From Physcomitrium patens (Eukaryota > Streptophyta > Bryopsida > Funariales > Funariaceae), in NCBI RefSeq assembly GCF_000002425.4, contig NC_037253.1, forward strand, positions 17,376,407 to 17,440,406: a DNA stretch of 64,000 bases, written 5' to 3'. A program made the translations under genes and the position numbers. The notes under the pieces are model-generated. The model was not told the DNA's origin. It searched no databases and saw only the letters and a program-made list of their open reading frames with translations. Below, piece by piece: positions 24,250 through 35,226 of this stretch. Position 1 is the first letter of the stretch; each line of letters opens with the position of its first letter.

Positions 24250-25092
24250 ATGGCAGAGCTTGTTGAATTGAAGAGTGCAATGGCACAAATGCAAGAGCAA
24301 ATGAGGGAGTTAATGCTTGCGATGCATCAACTCAATTCACCAACACAAGAAAGAACAAGAATAGCAGAAAGTGGAGATATAGAGATGATCGGAGCTGCTT
24401 CAACATCTACAACAAATCACGTTCCTTCTCCAATTGTACAACACCCTATAAGTACTAGAGAACCAAGAATTGCCTTACCTGAGAAATTTGATGGTACGAG
24501 ATCAAAGTTTCGAGGGTTCATCAATCAAGTATAATTGGCAATTGAACTTCAACCGCAAAGCTATCCAACTCCAGGATCACAAGTCAGGTATATTGGCACT
24601 CTACTTTCTGGTTCTGCATTATCGTGGTTTTCGTCTTTTCTTGAACAACGAAATCCAATATTGGACAATTTGGAAGCTTTTTTGGCGGAGTTTCGATCTA
24701 TGTATGGTGAACACGATGCAACTCGTATTGCAACAAATAAGATCCAAATTTTGCGACAAAGAAATCGCTCAGTAACAGTATATGCTTCACAATTTCGACA
24801 ACTTGCAATTGACATCAAGTGGGATGATGCTGCACTCATCAGTCATATTCTTTATGGATTGCAATACGAAGTAAAGAAATTGATGCTCAACTTACCTGAT
24901 CCTCAAACTTTGAGTCAAGCAATCGATTTTGCGGTAAAATGTGATAATCGACTTTTCGAATTTTGATCCGAGAATCATTCACAGGAACCTCAACGTTATT
25001 ACTCAATGGCAACATCAACATCTTTGCCAAACGTACATTCAGAAGTAGAAGACATGCAAATTGACGCGGTACGTTTTAAACCCCTAACTGAG
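24250..25092 (+). pseudogene. R1 gag, 5' part up to the R2 insertion
   Basis: Encodes the capsid-like part of gag (PEKFDGTRSKFRGFINQV, LSGSALSWFSSFLE, MYGEHDA). It ends exactly at target duplication CTGAG, where R2 inserted; the zinc-knuckle end of gag resumes at 31472. It is broken in addition to the insertion. Confidence 0.85.
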
Positions 25093-25645
25093 TGTCAAGG
25101 ATAAGAACTCGATGAAAGCTAAAGAGTAAGTGAGACTTTTCTCAAAAAAGAAATAGGACAAAATAGAAATATGTATATTAAGAAAGAAACTGGAATGGCT
25201 ATTGCCAAAATACAAGAAAACTAGAGACCCTTGAAACTAGACTAGAAGCAAGAAAGGAGTTGACAAGAGTGAAGAAGCCTTCACTCTTGTCTCTATATAT
25301 ACTATCTAACTAGGGGCTACGTGGCGACGTTCTATAGGACCTCCAATATGTGTTGACTTTGTAGGACACATGCCTTGACTTACAAGGCAAGTTTTCCTAC
25401 GTGTGGGCCACATAGTTAGCTTGATCTTCAAGCTAACAACATGTGTGGCACATGGCCAACTTGTTGACCACGTTTCTAATCCAAAAAGTCAATTAAAGAC
25501 ACCTATGAAGTCAAAGCAGCGTCTAGGAAGTTTCTAGGAAGCTTCTATATTAAATATTATACAATTAACTTACTTTTATCTACTTTTACTTACTTCTACC
25601 TATTTCTATATGTAATTATTAGCTTATATGATTATGGCCGTGACA
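25093..25645 (-). repeat. R2 3' LTR (553 bp)
   Basis: Reverse-orientation LTR starting TGTCAAGG on the plus strand and ending CCGTGACA. It is adjacent to target duplication CTGAG on the left and to the polypurine tract on the right. Confidence 0.97.
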
Positions 25646-25648
25646 TTA

Positions 25649-25654
25649 CCCCCC
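25649..25654 (-). promoter_or_regulatory. R2 polypurine tract
   Basis: Six G in the minus-strand context GAATGGGGGGTAA lie directly before the 3' LTR. This is the usual plus-strand primer position. R1 has the same tract at 35682-35687. Confidence 0.8.
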
Positions 25655-25686
25655 ATTCTAGAGACGAGTTCCACGAGGAGCGGTCA

Positions 25687-26109
25687 TCATATATTGAAGA
25701 AATCTATGATGCGACGAATTGTATTCGCCACATACTCTGATCTCTGTTCTCTTCGAAGATGATTGATAGGGCCTCTCAACCATCGGTAGTGTCCCATACC
25801 AGGGCGGGAAGACCACCCAGTTATTTGATCATTATTGAGGCCTTCATAACTTCCTTCGAATAGAATATTCGGAACACCATCAGGAGTTGTTCCTACCTCT
25901 AGCAAAATCACCAAACATCGAGAGTCCCTTCCCAAATCGTGATACCAAACGCGTTGTATCTCACCATCTGTTCGAGGAAGAACATGTCGTTCTTGAAGAT
26001 CTTCATCTCGATTGCGTCGTCTTGAAGGTTGTGACAATCGTAATGTCTCGTCCGGCAGGTCAGCAAACGAAGGTTCTTGAGTTGAATCCGCTGGTTGTTG
26101 GCTCTCCAT
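25687..26109 (-). CDS. R2 third ORF, 140 residues, unknown function
   Basis: Lies between the chromodomain end of pol and the 3' LTR, where errantiviruses and retroviruses carry env. It has no signal peptide or membrane segment. An acidic/Gln-rich start (MESQQPADSTQEPSF) is followed by an Arg-rich stretch (SRRRNRDED), a central part with GEIQRVWYHDLG and LVILLEVG, and an Arg-rich end closing IRRIIDFFNI. A pyrimidine-rich stretch ending in AG directly precedes the ATG (CTAATTAGATGG), which would suit a splice acceptor for a subgenomic mRNA; that is inference. R1 has a nearly identical ORF, and R3, R4 and R9 keep relics. I recognise no family. An RNA- or DNA-binding accessory protein would fit the basic stretches. 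Confidence 0.8.
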   Translation of the reverse strand: MESQQPADSTQEPSFADLPDETLRLSQPSRRRNRDEDLQERHVLPRTDGEIQRVWYHDLGRDSRCLVILLEVGTTPDGVPNILFEGSYEGLNNDQITGWSSRPGMGHYRWLRGPINHLRREQRSEYVANTIRRIIDFFNI

Positions 26110-26227
26110 CTAATTAGCGTCACAAATGTAAAGAAGTTACAAACAAGGATAGGAAATTGAATGTTATCTTGCCTCAATCTTGTCTCTTTTATAAGAGAGG
26201 TTTTCATCTTGGTTTTGATGGATGTCG

Positions 26228-29200
26228 TTAATGAAAAACTTTGACTTTAGCTGATGCATTTCCTAGATTCCTGGATGGCTCCCATGTGCGCTCACTAATA
26301 TCATATCCGCGCCAATGAACAAGATATTCCAGCTTATTTCGGCGCCGCCTTGAGTCTAATATCTCTTCCACCTCAAATTCTTCATTATTATCTACTTCTA
26401 TAGGAGGCGGTGGCATTTGTCTTCTTCCTTGTATATCCACTGTCTTATATGGTTCAAGAAGAGACATGTGGAATACAGGATGGATCTTCATTGACTCCGG
26501 TAGATGTAACCGATATGCAACTGGGTTGATCTGTTCAGAAACAGAAAAGGGGCCAAGCCTACGATAGTCCAATTTGTCATAAGGTCGAGTGGTCTTGATA
26601 TTGCGACGAAGTAGCCATACCTTATCACCCACGTTGAGTTGTGGTTGCTCTTTACGATATACATCTGCATTTATCTTTTGTCGTTCTTGAGCTTTCTTCA
26701 ACTGCGCCTTCATTATTGCATGTAACTCTGACAACCGATTTGCCATGTCTTCTGCTGCAGGATTATCAACTTTTGAAAAATCAAAAGTATCAAGTCGTGG
26801 ATGATAGCCATAATTGGCAAAGAAAGGTGTTTGTTGCGTGGAAGAACGTACTGTATTATTATAAGCAAACTCTGCCAATGGCAGAAGGATTGTCCAATCA
26901 TCTTGTTGGTAGTCGATGGTACACCTTAAATACTGTTCCAAGACTTGGTTTACGCGCTCTGTTTGTCCATCAGTTTGAGGATGGAAAGCCGAAGATAGCT
27001 TTATGTCTACTTTTAAAATCTTGAAAAGGGTCCTCCAGAATCTTGATACAAATTGAGTTCCCCTATCTGATATGATATCTTTAGGTAATCCATGATAGCG
27101 ATAGATATTATCAATGAAAAGCTTAGCTGTTTCTTCACCTGTGATAGATTTTGTACATGGCATAAAATGTGCCATCTTGGTGAAACGATCTACTATCACA
27201 AATATAGAATCATAAGATCTTGAGTTTGGAAGATCTGTGATGAAATCCATAGAAACAGAAGACCATGGTTGTTCTGGTATAGGTAATGGCTGAAGAAGTC
27301 CGTAAGGTCGATGTCGAGGAATTTTTGATCTTGAACAAATATCACATGATTGTACAAAGTCTTTGACTAACTTCCACATTTGTGGCCACCAAAAATCTCT
27401 TGATATGAGTTCCAGAGTCTTATTATATCCAAAGTGACCTGCTGCTGGAAAGTCATGACGTGCTTGAAGAACACGCAAACGTGCTTTTCCTTCTCGAACA
27501 TATAGGCGTCCTTCAAAATATAATAGATTATTCTTGAACTCGAACTTAGAAGAATCATGAGACTTGGAAGAATTATTCTCGATATCATAAACAAGAGGGT
27601 CTGAGGACATACTGGACTGGATTTGCTTGAGAAAAGTTGAATCAACAGTCAGTGTTGATTTCATTGCTCGGAGATGAAATTGCTCCGGTTTCAAGAGGAC
27701 CGTTCTTTGTTGCTCAAAAGCTGCATCTCCTTCTTTTGGTGCAAAATAAGAACGTCTAGACAGGGCATCGGACAAACCTTGTTGTTTTCCTGGCCGATAA
27801 GTGATAATGAACTCAAATCTTGACAAAGACATACTCCAACGAGCTTGACGACGATTCAACACGCGTGCTGACATGAAATACTCGAGGTTCTTGTGATCTG
27901 TATACACAGTGACTGGACTAGAAGCACCTTCTAGATAATGATGCCATTCTTGAAAGGAATCCACGATTGCAAGAAGTTCTTTATCGTGGATCTCATAATT
28001 GATCTCGGCTGCTGAGAATTTTCTTGAATGAAAAGCTATCGGATGAAGTTTGTCATATGTTCCCATTTGTGATAAAACTGCACCCAAGGCAAAATCCGAT
28101 GCGTCTGTTTCCATAAAAAATGCCTTGGAAAAGTCAACACGATATAAGACTGGTGCAGAGACAAACGATGTCTTCAAGGCTTCAAATGCTGCTTCCGCTT
28201 CTTGATTCCATTGGAATTTATCTTTACTAGTCAAGCGTGTAAGTGGAGCTGCAACTCGTGAGAAGTCTTTGATGAAGATCCGATAGTAATTGGCAAATCC
28301 CAAGAAACATTGGACATCTCTTACAGTCTTTGGAATCTTCCAATCCATGATTGTTTGGACTTTCTTAGAATCCATCATAAGACCATCATTTGAAATGATG
28401 TATCCTAAAAAGTCAACTTGAGTAGTGTGAAATACACACTTTTCCATCTTGGCGTACAATCCTGCATCTCTAAGTTTTTGTAATACTTGACGAACATGTA
28501 TTTCATGTTCTTCAACATTCTTAGAATAAATCAGGATATTGTCTAGGTAGCAGACGACAAAATTGTCTAAGAATTCACGAAATACATCATTCATGAGATA
28601 TTGAAAAGCAGCTGGTGCATTCGTGAGTCCAAAAGGCATGACATTGTATTCAAAGTGTCCGTACCTGGTTCGAAACGCAGTCTTCCATTCATCTCCTTCT
28701 TTGATCCGTACTAGATTATATGCTCCTCTTAGATCTATTTTTGTATAGATCTTAGCTTGATTTAACTGGTCAAGGAGTCCTGATATCAAAGGTAATGGAT
28801 ACCTGTTCTTAATTGTGATCTTGTTGAGTCCTCGATAGTCAACACACATTCGTAAAGATCCATCTTTTTTCTTTACGAATAAAATTGGAGCTCCTGCTGG
28901 AGATTTTGAATGGCGTATGAAATTCTTCGCTAAATTCTCGTCAATATATGTCTTGAGTTCAGCCAACTCATCTTGCGATAAACTGTAAATTGGTCCAAAT
29001 GGTGGCTGAGTTCCTTCCTTGAGATCGATTGAACAATCGTATGGGCGATGCTCAGGAAGAATATCTGCATTCTTTTTCTCAAAAACGTCTTGATAATCTT
29101 GATATTGACTTGGAATGCCACTTGAAGTCTTTACGCTTTCAGAAATAGGTGCAGCATAAATAGCAAAAGTTGATCCTTCTTTTGCTGCGTGTATAAATGC

Positions 29201-29692
29201 TTTTGCACCTATAAGTGCGGGTTTTACTATACTAGACTCATGGTTTTTTACTTGATTAATAGAACTGTTACTAATGCTCCGAGGAAAATCAAGTTTACGA
29301 GAAATCCAATCTATTCGAGGATTATACTTTTCTAACCATGATAAGCCTAAAATTATTGGATTAGAGGGAGATCTAATTATATTAAAAATTATGCAACTAC
29401 TATGACCATTTATTACTACATCTACAGGAAGTGTTTCGTGAGTTACATCTCCAGAAGACAACGGACGACCATCTATGACTTCTACGTGTACAGGTTTAGT
29501 TTTTTGTATTAATGATATTCTATGACATCTAGCAAATTCTTCATCTAAAAAACAAGCTGAGGCTCCTGAATTTATCAAGGCAGAGGCTTTGTAATTATTA
29601 GGTCCTAAACGCACATCTATTATAAAACAAGGAGATGGTTCTGAGGAGAGGATAGGACCTTCATTAGAAGTTGTACAAGATTCCAGCCGCAC
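26228..29692 (-). CDS. R2 pol polyprotein (protease, RT, RNase H, integrase, chromodomain)
   Basis: 1154 residues in one open frame. Order: aspartic-protease region (about 30-130), reverse transcriptase (about 235-420: [32 protein letters not shown]), RNase H (about 520-620: FFMETDASDFALGAVLSQ, VYTDHKNLEYF), integrase zinc finger (about 740-785, HHCC pattern), integrase core (about 810-960: MDFITDLP, SAFHPQTDGQTERVNQ), GPY/F-like module (about 1030-1065: RRLGPFSVSEQIN) and C-terminal chromodomain (about 1105-1150: EVEEILDSRRRRNKLEYLVHW). This order and the chromodomain place it among the chromoviruses of Ty3/gypsy. The length is normal for the family. It looks whole. Confidence 0.95.
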   Translation of the reverse strand: MRLESCTTSNEGPILSSEPSPCFIIDVRLGPNNYKASALINSGASACFLDEEFARCHRISLIQKTKPVHVEVIDGRPLSSGDVTHETLPVDVVINGHSSCIIFNIIRSPSNPIILGLSWLEKYNPRIDWISRKLDFPRSISNSSINQVKNHESSIVKPALIGAKAFIHAAKEGSTFAIYAAPISESVKTSSGIPSQYQDYQDVFEKKNADILPEHRPYDCSIDLKEGTQPPFGPIYSLSQDELAELKTYIDENLAKNFIRHSKSPAGAPILFVKKKDGSLRMCVDYRGLNKITIKNRYPLPLISGLLDQLNQAKIYTKIDLRGAYNLVRIKEGDEWKTAFRTRYGHFEYNVMPFGLTNAPAAFQYLMNDVFREFLDNFVVCYLDNILIYSKNVEEHEIHVRQVLQKLRDAGLYAKMEKCVFHTTQVDFLGYIISNDGLMMDSKKVQTIMDWKIPKTVRDVQCFLGFANYYRIFIKDFSRVAAPLTRLTSKDKFQWNQEAEAAFEALKTSFVSAPVLYRVDFSKAFFMETDASDFALGAVLSQMGTYDKLHPIAFHSRKFSAAEINYEIHDKELLAIVDSFQEWHHYLEGASSPVTVYTDHKNLEYFMSARVLNRRQARWSMSLSRFEFIITYRPGKQQGLSDALSRRSYFAPKEGDAAFEQQRTVLLKPEQFHLRAMKSTLTVDSTFLKQIQSSMSSDPLVYDIENNSSKSHDSSKFEFKNNLLYFEGRLYVREGKARLRVLQARHDFPAAGHFGYNKTLELISRDFWWPQMWKLVKDFVQSCDICSRSKIPRHRPYGLLQPLPIPEQPWSSVSMDFITDLPNSRSYDSIFVIVDRFTKMAHFMPCTKSITGEETAKLFIDNIYRYHGLPKDIISDRGTQFVSRFWRTLFKILKVDIKLSSAFHPQTDGQTERVNQVLEQYLRCTIDYQQDDWTILLPLAEFAYNNTVRSSTQQTPFFANYGYHPRLDTFDFSKVDNPAAEDMANRLSELHAIMKAQLKKAQERQKINADVYRKEQPQLNVGDKVWLLRRNIKTTRPYDKLDYRRLGPFSVSEQINPVAYRLHLPESMKIHPVFHMSLLEPYKTVDIQGRRQMPPPPIEVDNNEEFEVEEILDSRRRRNKLEYLVHWRGYDISERTWEPSRNLGNASAKVKVFH

Positions 29693-29697
29693 GGTCC

Positions 29698-30705
29698 CTA
29701 TTGTAGCTGGACGTACTCGTTTTCCGACATACTGTCTTCTTTGACAGCCGTACTCCTTATTTTGTAGTTACGTCGCTTCTTTGGACAATGTTGAGCAGTG
29801 TGCTTAGGTTCTCCACAATATAAGCACAATCCTTCTTGTCGACGACGAGACTTTTCTTGCTCAGTAAGAGGTTTGAAACGTACCGCATCAATTTGCATAT
29901 CCTCTACTTCTGAAGGTATGTGTTGAGGAGACGTCGGTGTTGCCATTGAATTGTAGTAACGTTGAGGCCCACTTGTGCGACTCTCGGATCGAAATTCAAA
30001 AAGTCGATTGTCGCACTTCACAGCAAAGTCAATTGCTTGACTCAATGTTTGAGGATCAGGTAAATTAAGCATCAATTTCTTTACCTCATATTGTAATCCG
30101 TAGAGAAATTGACTCACAAGTGCGGCATCATCCCACTTGATATCAGTTGCAAGTTGTCGAAATTGCGAAGCATATAATATTACTGATCGATTGCCTTGTT
30201 GCAAAATACGGATCTTCTTGATTGCAACACGAATTGCATCATGTTCTCCAAACATGGATCGAAACTCCGCCAAAAAAGCCTCCAGATTATCCAATATTGG
30301 ATCTCGTCGTTCAAGAAAAGATGAAAACCATGACAATGCTGAACCTGAAAGAAGTGTACCAATGAATCTAACTTGTGACCCTGGAGTTGGATAGCTCTGG
30401 GGTTGAAGTTCAATCACTAGTTGGACCTGATTGATGAATCCTCGAAACTTGGATCTGGTACCATCAAACTTCTCGGGCAAGGCAACTCTCGGTTCTCTAA
30501 CACTCGAAGGGTGTTCCATTCTGGGAGAAGGGACATGGTTTGGTGCAGATGTTGAAGCAGCCCCAATCATCTCTATATCTTCACTTCCTACCATTCTTGT
30601 TGCTCCTTGTGGTGGTAAATTGAGTTGATGCATCGCAAGCATTAACTCCCTCAATTGTTCTTGCATCTGTGCCATTGTACTCTTCATTTCAACAAGCTCT
30701 GCCAT
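29698..30705 (-). CDS. R2 gag protein
   Basis: 335 residues. A coiled, Met/Gln-rich start (MAELVEMKSTMAQMQEQLRE) is followed by a retrotransposon-gag capsid region (about 75-225: PEKFDGTRSKFRGFINQV, LSGSALSWFSSFLERRDP) and a CCHC zinc knuckle near the C-terminus (CLYCGEPKHTAQHC). It forms the particle and binds genomic RNA in this family. It ends 6 nt before the pol frame opens, in another frame. It looks whole. Confidence 0.92.
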   Translation of the reverse strand: MAELVEMKSTMAQMQEQLRELMLAMHQLNLPPQGATRMVGSEDIEMIGAASTSAPNHVPSPRMEHPSSVREPRVALPEKFDGTRSKFRGFINQVQLVIELQPQSYPTPGSQVRFIGTLLSGSALSWFSSFLERRDPILDNLEAFLAEFRSMFGEHDAIRVAIKKIRILQQGNRSVILYASQFRQLATDIKWDDAALVSQFLYGLQYEVKKLMLNLPDPQTLSQAIDFAVKCDNRLFEFRSESRTSGPQRYYNSMATPTSPQHIPSEVEDMQIDAVRFKPLTEQEKSRRRQEGLCLYCGEPKHTAQHCPKKRRNYKIRSTAVKEDSMSENEYVQLQ

Positions 30706-30886
30706 AGTAGCACTTAGAAAAGAGAAGATGTCTAATAACGCTCAAAACAAATAGAAGAGAGGAATTGATAACAAAGAAAAATACTAAGAACAATATCAGT
30801 TTAAAAGAGGGTAATCCGCAACTTCTAATGCGCTTATGTCTTATCAAGAAAAAGGGGTAATCCACTCTTAATCAAGAAAAGACAAA

Positions 30887-30918
30887 GCTCTGATATTGTA
30901 AGTGTACTCTTGTCAATC
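30887..30918 (-). promoter_or_regulatory. R2 priming region: candidate self-priming site plus tRNA-Met-like stretch
   Basis: TTGACAAGAGT (30916-30906, minus strand) starts 2 nt after the LTR end and is complementary over all 11 nt to ACTCTTGTCAA at 31096-31086, the predicted transcript 5' end. TATCAGAGC (30895-30887) resembles a tRNA-Met primer site without the TGG, more than 20 nt from the LTR. Confidence 0.6.
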
Positions 30919-31471
30919 TGTCAAGGACAAGAACTCGATGAAAGCTAAAGAGTAAGTGAGACTTTTCTCAAAAAAGAAATAGGACAAAATAGAAATATAT
31001 ATATTAAGAAAGAAACTGGAATGGCTATTGCCAAAATACAAGAAAACTAGAGACCCTTGAAACTAGACTAGAAGCAAGAAAGGAGTTGACAAGAGTGAAG
31101 AAGCCTTCACTCTTGTCTCTATATATACTATCTAACTAGGGGCTACGTGGCGACGTTCTATAGGACCTCCAATATGTGTTGACTTTGTAGGACACATGCC
31201 TTGACTTACAAGGCAAGTTTTCCTACGTGTGGGCTACATAGTTAGCTTGATCTTCAAGCTAACAACATGTGTGGCACATGGCCAACTTGTTGACCACGTT
31301 TCTAATCCAAAAAGTCAATTAAAGACACCTATGAAGTCAAAGCAGCGTCTAGGAAGTTTCTAGGAAGCTTCTATATTAAATATTATACAATTAACTTACT
31401 TTTATCTACTTTTACTTACTTCTACCTATTTCTATATGTAATTATTAGCTTATATGATTATGGCCGTGACA
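30919..31471 (-). repeat. R2 5' LTR (553 bp)
   Basis: Nearly identical to the 3' LTR at 25093-25645. TATA box at 31127-31120, hairpin arms at 31117-31105 and 31100-31088, predicted start at 31096. Target duplication CTGAG follows at 31472. Confidence 0.97.
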
Positions 31472-31640
31472 CTGAGCAAGAAAAGATTCGTCGTCGTCAA
31501 GAAGGATTATGTTTATATTGCGGAAAACCTAAGCACACTGCTCAACATTATCCAAAGAAACGACGCAACTATAAAATGAGGGGTACGACGGTCAAAGAAG
31601 ACAACATGTCGGAAAACGGATTCGTCTAGCTACAATAGGG
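31472..31640 (+). pseudogene. R1 gag, 3' part after the R2 insertion
   Basis: Resumes at the second CTGAG and encodes the zinc-knuckle end of gag (EGLCLYCGKPKHTAQH-like). It is a continuation of 24250-25092, separated by the whole of R2, and is part of a broken element. Confidence 0.85.
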
Positions 31641-31643
31641 ACC

Positions 31644-34600
31644 GTGCAGTTGGAACCTTGTACAATTCCTAATGAAGGTCCTATCCTCTCCTCAGAACCC
31701 TCTCCTTGTTTTATAATAGACTTATATTTAGGACCTAAGAATTACAAAGCCTCTGCTTTATTAGATTCGGGAGCCTCAGCATGTTTTTTAGATGAACAAT
31801 TTGTTAAAAGTCGTAAAATACCCTTTGTACAGAAACCTAAACTAGTACATGTAGAAGTCATAGATGGTCGTCCCTTGTCTTCTGGAGATGTCACTCATGA
31901 AACTCATCCTATAAAAGTAACAATAGACGGTCATGATAGCTACATAGCTTTTAACATAATTAAATCCCCCTCCAATCCAGTTATTTTAGGTTTATCCTGG
32001 CTAGAAAAATATAACCCTCGAATAGATTGGAATTCGCATAAACTTGACTTTTTCCAAAGCATTATTAATAGTTCTACCAACCAAGTAAAAAATTATAAGT
32101 CTAGTATAGTAAAACCCGTACTGATAGGTGCAAAAGCATTTATACACGCAGCACAAGAAGGATCAACTTTTGCTATTTATGCTGCACCTATTTCTGAAAA
32201 CGTAAAGACTTCAATTGGCATTCCAAGTCAATATCAAGATTATCAAGACGTTTTTGAGAAAAAGAATGCAGATATTCTTCCTGAGCATCGCCCATATGAT
32301 TGTTCAATCGACCTCAAGGAAGGAACTCAGCCACCATTTGGACCAATTTACAGTTTATCACAAGATGAGATGGCTGAACTCAAGACATATATTGACGAGA
32401 ATTTAGCGAAGAATTTCATACGCCATTCAAAATCTCCAGCAGGAGCTCCAATTCTATTCGTAAAGAAAAAAGATGGATCTTTACGAATGTGTGTTGATTA
32501 TCAAGGACTCAACAAGATCACAATCAAGAACAGGTATCCATTACCTTTGATATCAGGACTCCTTGACCAGTTGAATCAAGCTAAGATCTATACAAAAATA
32601 GATCTAAGAAGAGCATATAATCTAGTACGGATCAAAGGAGGAGATGAATGGAAGACTGCATTTCGAACCAGGTACGGACACTTTGAATACAATGTCATGC
32701 CTTTTGGACTCACGAATGCACCAGCTGCTTTTCAACATCTCATGAATGATGTATATCGTGAATTCTTAGACAATTTTTTCGTCTGCTATCTAGACGATAT
32801 CCTGATCTATTCTAAGAACGTCGAAGAACATGAAATACATGTTCGTCAAGTATTACAAAAACTTAGAGATGCAGGATTGTACGCCAAGATGGAAAAGTGT
32901 ATATTTCACACTACTCAAGTTGACTTTTTAGGATACATCATTTCAAATGATGGTCTCATGATGGATTCTAAGAAAGTCCAAAAAATCATGGATTGGAAGA
33001 TTCCAAGGACAGTAAGAGATGTCCAATGTTTCTTGGGATTTGCCAATTACTATCGGATCTTCATCAAAGATTTCTCACGAGTTGCAGCTCCACTTACACG
33101 CTTGACTAGTAAAGATAAATTCCAATGGAATCAAGAAGCGGAAGCAGCATTTGAAGCCTTGAAGACATCGTTTGTCTCTGCACCAGTCTTATATCGTGTT
33201 GATTTTTCCAAGGCATTTTTTATGGAAACAGATGCATCAGATTTTGCCTTGGGTGCAGTTTTATCACAAATAGGAACATATGACAAACTTCATCCGATAG
33301 CTTTTCATTCAAGAAAATTCTCAGCAGCCGAGATCAATTATGAGATCCACGATAAAGAACTTCTTGCAATCGTGGATTCCTTTCAAGAATGGCATCATTA
33401 TCTAGAAGGTGCTTCTAGTCCAGTCACTGTGTATACAGATCACAAGAACCTCGAGTATTTCATGTCAGCACGTGTGTTGAATCGTCGTCAAGCTCATTGG
33501 AGTATGTCTTTGTCAAGATTTGAGTTCATTATCACTTATCGGCCAGGAAAACAACAAGGTTTGTCCGATGCCCTGTCTAGACGTTCTTATTTTGCACCAA
33601 AAGAAGGAGATGCAGCTTTTGAGCAACAAAGAACGGTCCTCTTGAAACCGGAGCAATTTCATCTCCGAGCAATAAAATCAACATTGACTGTTGATTCAAC
33701 TTTTCTCAAGCAAATCCAGTCCAATATGTCCTCAGACCCTCTTGTTTATGATATCGAGAATAATTCTTCCAAGTCTCATGATCCTTCTAAGTTCGAGTTC
33801 AAGAATAATCTATTATATTTTGAAGGACGCCTATATGTTCCAGAAGGAGAAGCACGTTTGCGTGTTCTTCAAGCATGTCATGACTTTCCAGCAGTAGGGC
33901 ACTTTGGATATAATAAGACTTTGGAATTCATATCAAGAGATTTTTGGTGGCCACAAATGTGAAAGTCAGTCAAAGTCTTTGTACAATCATGTGATATTTG
34001 TTCAAGATCAAAAATTCCTCGTCATCGACCTTACGGACTTCTTCAGCCATTACCTATACCAGAACAACCATGGTCTTCTGTTTCTATGGATTTCATCACA
34101 GATCTTCCAAGCTCAAGATCTTATGATTCTATATTTGTGATAGTAGATCGTTTCACCAAGATGGCACATTTTGTGCCATGTACAAAATCTATCACAGGTG
34201 AAGAAACAGCTAAGCTTTTCATTGATAATATCTATCGCTATCATGGATTACCTAAAGATATCATATCAGATAGGGGAACTCAATTTGTATCAAGATTCTG
34301 GAGGACCCTTTTCAAGATTTTAAAAGTAGACATAAAGCTATCTTCGGCTTTCCATCCTCAAACTGATGGACAAACAGAGCGCGTAAACCAAGTCTTGGAG
34401 CAATATTTAAGGTGTACTATCAACTACCAACAAGATGATTGGACAATCCTTCTGCCATTGGCAGAGTTTGCTTATAATAATACGGTACATTCTTCCACGC
34501 AACAAACACCTTTCTTTGCCAATTATGGCTATCATCCATGACTTGATACTTTTGATTTTTCAAAAGTTGATAATCCTGCAGCAGAAGATATGGCAAATCG

Positions 34601-35132
34601 GTTGTCAGAGTTACATGCAATAATGAAGACGCAATTGAAGGAAGCTCAAGAACGACAAAAGATAAACGCAGATCTATATCGTAAGGAGCAACCACAAATC
34701 AACATGGGTGATAAGGTATGGCTACTTCGTCGCAATATCAAGACTACTCGACCTTGTGACAAGTTGGACTATCGTAGGCTTGGCCCCTTTTCTGTTTCTG
34801 AACAGATCAACCCAATTGCATATCGGTTACATCTATCGGAGTCAATGAAGATCCATCCTGTATTCCATGTGTCTCTTCTTGAACCATATAAGACAGTGGA
34901 TATACAAGGAAGAAGACAAATGCCACCGCCTCCTATAGAAGTAGATAATAATGAAGAATTTGAGGTGGAAGAGATATTAGACTCAAGGCGGCGCCGAAAT
35001 AAGCTGGAATATCTTGTTCATTGGCACGGATATGATATTAGTGAACGCACATGGGAGCCATCCAGGAATCTAGGAAATGCATCAGCTAAAGTCAAATTTT
35101 TTCATCAACGACATCCATCAAAACCAAGATGA
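31644..35132 (+). pseudogene. R1 pol polyprotein region, broken
   Basis: Same domain order as R2 pol: aspartic protease (LLDSGASACFLDE), reverse transcriptase (CYLDDILIYS near 32790), RNase H (near 33220-33500), integrase (near 33860-34540) and chromodomain (near 34960-35100). Similarity to R2 is very high throughout. It is interrupted by a few breaks, which fits its slightly greater age. Confidence 0.92.
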
Positions 35133-35226
35133 AAATCTCTCTTATAAAAGAGACAAGATTGAGGCAAGATAACATTCAATTTCCTATCCTTGTTTGTAAC
35201 TTCTTTGCATTTGTGACGCTAATTAG

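Larger units (their letters stand above)
25093..31471 (-). mobile_element. R2: young, nearly whole chromodomain Ty3/gypsy element inside R1
   Basis: 6379 bp on the minus strand, flanked by the 5-bp target duplication CTGAG (25088-25092 and 31472-31476). Order in its own reading direction: 5' LTR 31471-30919, priming region, gag 30705-29698, pol 29692-26228, third ORF 26109-25687, polypurine tract 25654-25649, 3' LTR 25645-25093. The two 553-bp LTRs differ at about 3 positions, so it is very young (roughly 0.3 million years under an assumed rate near 1e-8 per site per year). All three frames are long and open; it looks close to whole, with at most a few breaks. Gag and pol lie in different frames, as is common in gypsy elements. 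I make no claim about activity. Confidence 0.96.
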
